Shown: piece after piece, positions 55,693 to 64,000 of the stretch
Layout: each line of letters begins with the position of its first letter
How positions within the stretch are numbered: position 1 is the stretch's first letter
Source of the DNA: Wuchereria bancrofti
Taxonomy: Eukaryota; Nematoda; Chromadorea; Rhabditida; Onchocercidae
Assembly: GCA_005281725.1 (NCBI GenBank)
Contig: SSBO01000014.1
Span: 1,897,292 to 1,961,291, forward strand
Length of the DNA stretch: 64,000 bases
Direction: 5' to 3'
Made by a program: the position numbers and the translations under genes
The notes under the pieces: generated by a model
Told to the model about the DNA's origin: nothing
Seen by the model: only the letters and a program-made list of their open reading frames with translations
Databases searched by the model: none

Positions 55693-58140
55693 AGATTAGC
55701 ACAAAGTCCGCTTTTTCCATGAAGATCTTTCTCGATGATTTATTATTGATATTTGACTATCATTTAGCGAGCTGCCATGCAAATTAAATTATCATCATAA
55801 ATGTTGATTTGAAGGGGTCAGAGCTGTGTGCTGCGCGGAATGTCTAAAGTTGAAATGATCAAAGGAGCATATGCTCTTTTATAGATTTCTCGGGAGTATA
55901 ATTAATATTTAAAGCAATCTTCTCACTCTTACATATTTCTAAAGATTGATTCATTCGTGTTCCTTCAAATTCAATATTACAGTTCCATGAAACTAAGAAG
56001 ATGAATAGTTTTATGAGAAGTGAGAAGATTAAGGATGAGAATGATAATATCGATGATTAGAGCATAAAAGGTAAACATGTTAAAGTTCAAAAATGGAACT
56101 AAATAAAAGATCGTAAGGTATAGAAATGAATTTGATAGAATTACGGAAAAAATTAGGTATGCTGTTCACGTAGGTATCTTTTCATTTCCATCAATTAGTG
56201 ACGAAGAGTGAACGATATTCCAATTATTGATTAACAATATTGCAATTCTTCTTAGTCATCTAATTTTCTTAAATTTACAAACAAAACTTTCCAATTTCCA
56301 CTCTAACTGATGTAATTTTCCTTCCTTCCTTCCTTCTTTTTCCCTTCTCATATTACTTCCCCCACTTCTAGGATAATTCAAATCATTGCTCATTTAATAG
56401 CAGAGAAAAATTTTGAAGAAAAATTGACAGATTGTCGAAACAGTTGTTAATTTTACTCCCAGCACAACTGCTACAGCTAACAGCTACGACGTTACCGCCA
56501 AAACAGAAAATTGTAATGTAGATAGAAACTTTTAAATTTGAAAGAACAATGGGAAGAAATGTTGAGATAAACGGTAATCTATGAATGAGAATTTTATGTC
56601 TCTATCATAAAATTACACGGCAAAGTTGGTTGACCCGATAATGTATTCTTTATTTATTTAGTTAAAAGTACTTTCACGCCACTCACTTCCCAACTTCTTG
56701 GGACCGCTTGCATTACTGCTTGATTGAATTTAACTTAATTTATTATACTCATAACAATAATTCACATTTCATCAAGGAACAAAAGAACAGGTCGACTCTT
56801 GACCCCTGACCATGTCATCTGAATGCCTGTTACATTACCATCACTTACTTACAGTCCCTTCCACTGGTTCCTTATGTGGACAAAAAGAATTATGGGAAGA
56901 GTTAAGGAAGAATTTCAGGTTTCCGAAAACTTTTCAATATTTAAAGGAAGAAAAAGTAAACTTGCCAGCATTGATAATTTGTCGCGGCCTTAAATTGAAG
57001 TAATCATTAGCAAAAAGCAAAATAGGTAACATCAACAGCTCAATAATAACCACTTCTTGGCGCATTTTTCAATTTTTTTTATTAATTCACCTTGCATTGA
57101 TATTAATTAAAATTCAACAATGAGTGCCATTTTTGTGTGCGACAGCAATGATTTTCAGCGTGTCACAGCACGTGAATTAGTAGGCAGCCAATCTGAAATG
57201 AGAATACATTGTGTGTCAACCAACTGAAAATGTCGTGCTTTCACGTAAACATCACGTATAACACATCACTGGCTACTACTACCTGATGGTCACATGAAAA
57301 GTTAACGACGTGGTCAACACACTATGGTCTAAGGGCTCTTATTTCATTCATTTCAGCTCTGAAATAGAAATGCAGAAAACTGATAATCACCGCTATGTGA
57401 ACAAAGTTAACTTAGTGGAAGGAAGAATTCGACTGTTACTTTTTTTTTTTAAGTAACCTGGAAATAATCGAATCTGATGTGCAAGAAGAAATACTGAAGT
57501 AGATTAAGTGAGAAACACTTCTAGACCAGTTCAGTTGTAATAGCAGAAGATACTTGACCGATAGAATTTCAGGAAATAAATAAATCTCATCAGTCTTAGA
57601 GAAGCTTAGGCTCAGATGCTTATGCTCTCAATTCAAATGATTCAGCTTCTGAATTTCGTGGATTAAAAAATGAAATCGAAATTTTACCGGAAAACGATCA
57701 AAACATAGTAAGAAATGTTTTTAGGTTTGCGTCATTCTCGTCTTTTTCTATGAAACTAATCCGATCGATCGATAGTAAAATAAGATTTCATGAAGAAATA
57801 TATTTCCGATAAAGCGAAGATAAAAGTTTCAAGCATAAATTGACTGAAATCCGCTGGTTCCGCAGAAATTCCCCCCAGAGAATGATATTTTAGCATGAGT
57901 CATCCATCGGTCGTTAAGTGAGAGAAAGGATAAAGACATTAAGGGTAACTTACTAATTGGACAATTGCGCTGGTTTTTAATTCCTTAAATATCTTATCAT
58001 CCACTTAGAGATAAAATGGACAGAAAGCAACACAAGAAATGTAATTGTAATCAATTCCTGCTTTGTCTACCGGAAAGAAGCAATACGGGAAATTTCCTTT
58101 TTCTCTTTTAGAGAAGAAAACATCGGTGTTGTTTGATTTA

Positions 58141-60250
58141 ATGCACCACAATTATCCGCTCCTCTAAATGTCCATCCGGAAATGCTGCTCACCGATATGA
58201 AATGCCCACAAGAATCGCTTCTGGATCCTGTTTTTCCCAAGTGCTACTGAAGTTGCATCTTGTCGTGCATTTCCGCGGAAAATTGTTTGATGTGATAATC
58301 CGACGAGTAGCAATTCCGAATGGATTGAATATCACTGAGCGAACTTTGGACCAGCATAGATGGGAGCAATCTATACTAAATTCAGCCGAACGACATTTAG
58401 TAAATGGATTGTAATTTTGGACAATCAAATGACACATTACCGGAAAAGACCAATAGCGCCAGATGATCTTATCATTCCGCAAATCTCTAAAGAGCATTCA
58501 TTCATTATAGATTGAATGTAACATAGCAAATAGACAACTGAGTAATGCTTCCAATGCATTATAAATTATCACTAATGTTTTCGCACTCCTATCACTACCA
58601 CTCGAGGGTATCACTCCCTTATCACTGTAACTGCTATCAGCAAGCGCATCTTGCCTAGCTTAGATTCGATGCTTCAAAAGACTGTACATTTCCCAGCCAA
58701 ATTTGAAATGAATATTATTGGAAAGAGGAAGAAAGAAGAGGGACACGTGACTAAATGATCAAAGACTTCAGAGAAACATCGCAGCTATCGCAAGTGATGC
58801 GAGTGAACTGGTCATCCTCCGTTCATAGGTCAGAACTGACCATCGACCATTTTCCCTCCCTCCTAATGAGCAGCACAGAGGGGAGGGGTTGACTAAGGAT
58901 AGTTATGGAAAGACACAGCAGAGGGTTGGTGTCACTGATAAGTTATGATATGATAACGAGGAAGATACCCCTTCCATTCACTCTCTCACTTTTTTCTTCA
59001 ACGTCTTCTTATCATCGAATTAAGCTTCACTGACCGGCTTCTCCCTCCGAACACAGTTCTATCGATTGATTTTGATGTTTTCAAGTGTCGTTGTGCCCCA
59101 CTGCTAATTTCCTACGAAATTAGCCTACCCATACCTGACAGATACTCAAAGACTAAAAATGGACAGGACTGCTCTTAGTCTAACCTTCAGATTGCAGGTC
59201 TACTCTATTCGACATGTGACAATCGCACCAACTCTAACGATGCTAAATTGGTGTGTCATTTGGCAGATTTAGGACTGACTGATTTAAGGTTGAGAGTTAT
59301 CACTGATTGTTATGTCGGGAAGTGATAGAACTCTCCTCGTTAGCATAGGCTTGTGTCTCATGAGGAGAGGACACTATCTGACGGCACTATTTGTGGAGTA
59401 CATCCCGGGGACACAAATGCTTTGTCAATGAAATTGAAACTTTAGTTTACCTTTTTCGGAAATTAAAAATTAGCCAAAATTTATGGCGAACAGATGGGCG
59501 CCCGAACCTTCAACAGATCTTAAGTATGCACAAAGAAAAGATTATCAGATAAAAGTAGACGGAAAGCTGAATTACTGTGTTTAGTGATGTATGCTCCAAC
59601 TTATCATTACTCTGTGGCGACGATGACATTGAATATGATATGATTGTTCGTTAAGTAAAATGCAGCGGTTGAATTGAAACAGTTGAACTGAGCAAAATAT
59701 TTGAATACTGTCACCAATGCGACATGCTGCGGCCTACTCTTCATGCCAGCAGGTGTCGTCACTTCATACATCGGTGGAGCTAACCTGAGCTAAAGCATGT
59801 CGCCAAAAAAGCTTTCAAGCACTGACTGGACAACAAAGGTCATTTACTGCTTGCAGATCTGGTAACCCCCGAAATATAGCAGTCACTAGTGTGCCAGTGG
59901 TTCAGGAAACCATCCATAATTAAAGGATCACAGAAGTAACGTTTTCGGCCAACAGTTGAGACTCAGTAATAGCAACCGGAAAATAGCATAATGCATGAAG
60001 GAAAGGAATGGTTATTCTCCGGTTGATTATTCTATTTCTCTTCTTTTATCTTGTTTTGCTGCCGAAACATGATAGGTAATAGAAGGGAAGGAGGAAGAGA
60101 AGAGGAAAAAAGAAGCAAAAAAGGGACAGCGATAGGATGGATGATGGTAGATCGGCGCAAATTGACATTTTGAAGATGAAATGTGCGAGATGGAACAAAC
60201 AACAAGATTCGAAAACGATCATGCATTATGATAAGCGAACAGCACTACCA
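58141..60250. other. GC-richer stretch without a recognised gene
   Basis: Frames of 70-102 codons overlap on both strands at 58189-58497, and neither product is recognisable. Further right to 60000 the sequence has mixed composition with many short frames and no family motif. It may be promoter or untranslated sequence of the semaphorin gene, or an unrecognised gene. Confidence 0.35.
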
Positions 60251-60269
60251 TCAGCACCGCCACAACATC

Positions 60270-60303
60270 GCACCGCACCGCACCGCACCGCCACCGCACC
60301 GCC
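60270..60303. repeat. CACCG pentamer repeat
   Basis: Several CACCG units (CGCACCGCACCGCACCGCCA) stand 50 bases left of the CAG/TAG tract; this is the most GC-rich spot in the window. Confidence 0.85.
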
Positions 60304-60356
60304 ACCACACCATTTCACCGCCATCACCGTTGTCCTTAACGCTGTCATCCCATTAC

Positions 60357-60449
60357 CAGCAGCAGCAGCAGCAGCAGCAGTAGCAGTAGCAGTAGCAGTA
60401 GTAGCAGCAGCAGCAGCAGTAGTAGCAGCAGCAGCAGCAGCAGCAGCAC
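60357..60449. repeat. (CAG)n / (TAG)n interrupted trinucleotide repeat
   Basis: About 31 CAG/TAG units (CAG runs broken by TAG). In one plus-strand frame it gives poly-Ala/Val, in another poly-Gln with stop codons. The TAG interruptions argue against a translated poly-Gln tract. Confidence 0.9.
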
Positions 60450-63400
60450 ACATCACATCGTCATCATCGTTTGAGAGGGAAGCTGTCTTGCAAAATAGAT
60501 ATCCTCGTGGATGGTTTGTCACCAACCATCATGCAATGATGATAGTTTACGTGATGAGTGATAAGCGCTCGTGGATTAAATGATAAGTAAGATTAGAAGA
60601 GATGAAATATAGAAAGAAAGGTGAGATGTGGGTGAAAGATGTCATCTGAGAGGACAGGTGTGCTTAGTGCTACGACTAAATCTGCAGCATTGAGGTGGAG
60701 GAAACGAGGAGATTGGAGTATCTCGATGAATCTGATATGATTACAAAACAGCAAACTGAAGTGATAAGTGATAAGGAGATGATCGAATGATAGGAACGAT
60801 GCCTATTTTGCCTACAGTTAGTAATTGCTGTGTTAATTGCGCGAAAAGTTATTATCAGTTGCAGGGAGAATGGAAGGAACACTTAGTTTGACAGTAATCA
60901 TTTAAAGCTTTGAAAATTATTGGTTTACTTTCCAACTTTCTATCAAATTAGAAAGTGTGACATCTCTTCGTCTTTGCTGGGCTCTTTAAAATCATCGGAT
61001 AAGAACTGATCTACTCTTCCATTCATGAATTTGACCTGATTGATCATTCCGGTTGTTATCCCAAAATGTATAGGTTCTCTACATCATGGCCATAAGCATT
61101 TCACTAGATATTAGCCAACTGAGTGTTTCAGTTCATAAAAGAAAGCTGAATACTAAAAATATCTGTCCGTATTTCACGACAGCTATTCGTAGCGAAGGAC
61201 TGTCCGGATTAAAGTACCACAGGTAAGGATCTCATACCTTACGGAATCTGTTATACTAAGAAGAAAAGGAGACGATAACATTCGAGTGGAACGTTCAATA
61301 GTGAGGAAATGGAATTGAAATTTCGAAAGCGTCGTCGTCCTTCTGCAACTCTGTGACAGAAGCGCGTTGCATGCAACATGCGCAGCACAGATTTTGCAAG
61401 ATATATTTCAAAGTTGACAAACTAAACTTGTGTTTTTTTTCAGAATTTATTCGTAAAAATAAGACGAGGGATTGTTCTAAGCTAATTATTCCAGATTTTT
61501 ATTTTTTTAAAAAAGACAAAAGTAAATTCGAGGGTAGAAGGTTAGAATTTTAATTTTTCGAGAAAAGTTATCAGTTTCAATTCGTCACTCCTTCCTAATT
61601 CCAAATTCAAACTCAAGCTTCAAACTTCCCTCCAACAAAATTTTTCTAAGTTGCTTTTCACATGTTTATTATTTTTCAAGTGAGAACCTTCGAGAAGAGT
61701 TTTTGTGCTTAGATTTTATAATGCAAAAACAAGACAAACTTCGAGAAAGACTTGACATCTCTTCCGAGTGTTGGCTCTTTCTGTGCGGCGTAAATGTCAG
61801 GAAGCTCCAGAATTTCAGATACTTGTAGATTTTTTCGACCGAACGTCTAGTGAAAGAGTCATGGCTGAAAAGCATGCAATGACAGTGACACCGCCCTCTC
61901 ATTAAAATATTTGTGACGCGATTTCAAAAAGTGGAAGAGTAGAAATGGGGACAGTACTCTGATAATGTAAGTAATATTAATGATAAACAAATACGACAAA
62001 TGATAGATGGGAGTGGAAGGTGCTGAGCTGGGAACTAGTTTTGACGGAAGATTCTTATCACTGCTTGCTTGCTCTCTTTTCAAAGATCACACCTTTCCTT
62101 CGGTTCAGTTCACCTTCACCTCAGGTTTTTTGTTTAGCTGAATCGGAACAATTAATCAACATTTCCTGTCTTAGACATTCAATCACATTAGCTGTTCCAA
62201 TGAATTATTTACCGTTTATGTGAAATATTTTTCGAAATCTCTCCTCATTTGTTGTACTTTATAAAATGTAAAATTTCAATCATAAATTTCAACAGTTTCT
62301 TTTTTTAATTTCTTCAAGTCTTTATAAGAAAGCTAACAATTTTCTAAATTTATCTTTTGAAATAATCTTAAAAAAAACTTCCAAAAGAATTTACTAAATA
62401 TGTATGCAAAATATCAGAAAGTTGGGCAACGTCTTTACAAAATAAATATAAAGCATTGTCAAACGAGTGATTCAGTGTGACGAGTGATTCACTGTCCTGA
62501 AAAGTGGGGAAATGACGGGTGGCTGAGAAGCGATCAATTCGAATGATAATACTGGCAGATAACTGACTACACTAATTATTTCAAGCCATTAATTAACTAA
62601 CTAACCATTTAATTAATATGAACTCTGACCCTGTCTTTTCCAAATAAGTTTCAGTGAAATAAATTTGGTGAGGAAAGAATAAAGCATTGCGAGATGTGAG
62701 TAGGAACTGAAGGAAGAGAAGAGCAATCATAGAGAAGAAAGAAAAATATGAAAGGAGTGAAAATAAGATTTGAACTGATTGAAAACATTCGATAACTTTC
62801 ACTACGGAATCACAGGTTAAATTAAGCAAGTTCAGCTGGATTTGTCGGGAAAAATTATGTCTCGAGTTTACATGTGTTAATGATGTCGCCCGTGTCACCG
62901 ATCTGCTGACTATCCAAGGAGTGTTCAAGGTTGACAGATCAAATCCAATCCATCTTCTTGTTTGGGTTGATCGAGTAGAATTCATCTTCACAACTCTGAC
63001 ATCTTTTTAAATAAAATAAATCTTCCAAAATCACTTTTTTCCGTTAGCAAAACGCGGTCATCGAGAATAATCCAAATTTGTGATGAGATTCCAATAATGT
63101 CATAAAAATTTCTGAACCATAAATGTATTCATGCATGCATTTACAACTTCCACTTTATGTATAAAATTAGTAACACTTCACTGATTATATTGCCACGAGA
63201 ACAGAGAACAGTGACATTTCAGGCAAGAAAAATTTCAGACAAGATTTCACAGTCTTTTTTCGTTTGGAAATTTTGGAATATTCATTTCATGAACCGCAAT
63301 TTAAGGAACACATTTTCAAAATAGCTTGAAGTGGTGTGGGAATGACAAAGATAGTTTAAATTTGTCAGAGTTATCTCTGCTTTTTCACAACAGAGACAAC

Positions 63401-64000
63401 TCTAAAGGAGATGACATACTTATCCACCGAAACATGAAAGGTATTTCGTTTTCCACAACAGGTAAATTCTTCACTTTGATTTGAGTGGAGTGAAGAGGAT
63501 CAATAGTAAAGTATGAGTTGTGACTGTTGGGAGGAGTGATAAGGAGTGATCGAAGAAATGAATGATAATGAACAGTCGAGTTGTAATGCGAGTTCATCCC
63601 TCTTCAACAAATTTCCTTCTTTTCTGCTCTTTCTGGAAAAGTGGACCTGATCAATTTGTTTCTGATGAAACTTTACAGAATGATGTGACATCGATCGCAT
63701 AATCCATCGTTTTCTTTTTTCATTGGTTCTAGCAGCAGTACGTATCTTCAAAAGGTAGGAAATTTCGATTTAATATCTTTCTTCTTTTCCTCTTCTATCT
63801 ATCTAATAAAAGAGGAAAAGGAAAGGAAGTTCAAAAGCTACTGGAAATGAAAAACATTTATCAGTTATGGATAGCATCGGAAAGGAAAGAAAGAGAACCG
63901 GAAAATACATAAAGGAGATGAGATAAGAAGAAGAGTTGATAAAGTCAGGTAAATAGTAGAGAAAGAGGGAGGAAAAGTGAAATATATTAAAGAGAGGAAA
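60450..64000. other. No gene recognised
   Basis: Only short frames, the longest (minus 62593-62991, 132 codons) without a recognisable domain and with an AT-driven hydrophobic stretch. CTTTCC/GGAAAG-rich purine tracts occur at the right edge. A gene extending beyond the window cannot be excluded. Confidence 0.45.

Larger units (their letters stand above)
53165..58140. other. AT-rich DNA, no gene recognised
   Basis: No exon is supported. Simple repeats are a (CA)n run at 54324-54378, a CGAT run at about 55672-55692 and a CCTT run near 56321-56340. Short plus-strand frames such as 56812-57003 lack family features. Confidence 0.5.

Noticed and set aside
58189..58497. Overlapping frames on both strands (102 and 70 codons)
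   Set aside because: Neither translation resembles a known protein, and both strands being open suggests composition rather than coding.
60137..60583. 148-codon plus-strand frame and 99-codon minus-strand frame rich in alanine
   Set aside because: The length comes from the CACCG and CAG/TAG repeats; flanking parts show no family features.
62593..62991. 132-codon minus-strand frame
   Set aside because: No recognisable domain; the hydrophobic middle part reflects AT-rich codons; no splice or promoter support.

Overview
The window looks like nuclear DNA of a nematode, most likely a filarial (spirurid) worm. It is strongly AT-rich, with many short exons split by AT-rich introns of about 50 bp to 5 kb. 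Acceptors are typically TTTCAG or TTTTAG, donors GTAAG- or GTTTG-like, and microsatellites are common. The three recognisable protein genes encode metazoan proteins with nematode relatives. The filarial assignment is inference; the sequence gives no direct species marker.

Layout. 1-9121: AT-rich DNA with no confident gene, a 57-bp palindromic tandem repeat (about 1953-2123), a GC-richer island with a perfect 15-bp hairpin (2900-2937) and one doubtful lysine-rich ORF (4213-4510). 9122-17531, minus strand: a secreted ADAMTS-like / papilin-type protein with thrombospondin type-1 repeats around an ADAMTS cysteine-rich module; nine exons are resolved, including one 5.5-kb intron, and the 5' end is not found. 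17532-27675: AT-rich, no confident gene, several tandem repeats. 27676-27749, plus: elongator tRNA-Met(CAT). 30477-37409, plus: a protein kinase D (DKF-1 type) in 16 exons with two C1 domains, a PH domain and a complete kinase domain. Inside it, about 1.5 kb carrying four exons appears twice in tandem around a single N. 37410-40665: short convergent intergenic stretch. 40666-50912, minus: a class-1 transmembrane semaphorin (sema, PSI, TM, short cytoplasmic tail), 13 exons resolved, first exon(s) missing. 50913-64000: presumed 5' flank or first intron of the semaphorin, rich in low-complexity DNA, without a confident gene.

The genes do not form an operon: the kinase and semaphorin converge tail to tail, and the ADAMTS-like gene runs away from the tRNA. 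The semaphorin and the ADAMTS-like protein belong to families acting in cell guidance and extracellular matrix; the kinase is an intracellular diacylglycerol effector. The exon models are my own reading: at every internal junction given, the reading phase matches and GT/AG borders are present.

No clearly new multi-gene system was found. The best leads are the collapsed-overlap assembly error in the kinase gene, the ADAMTS-like protein without a spacer domain, the palindromic E-box/hypoxia-type repeat, the paired-GATA repeat, and a possible nested small secreted-protein locus in a semaphorin intron.
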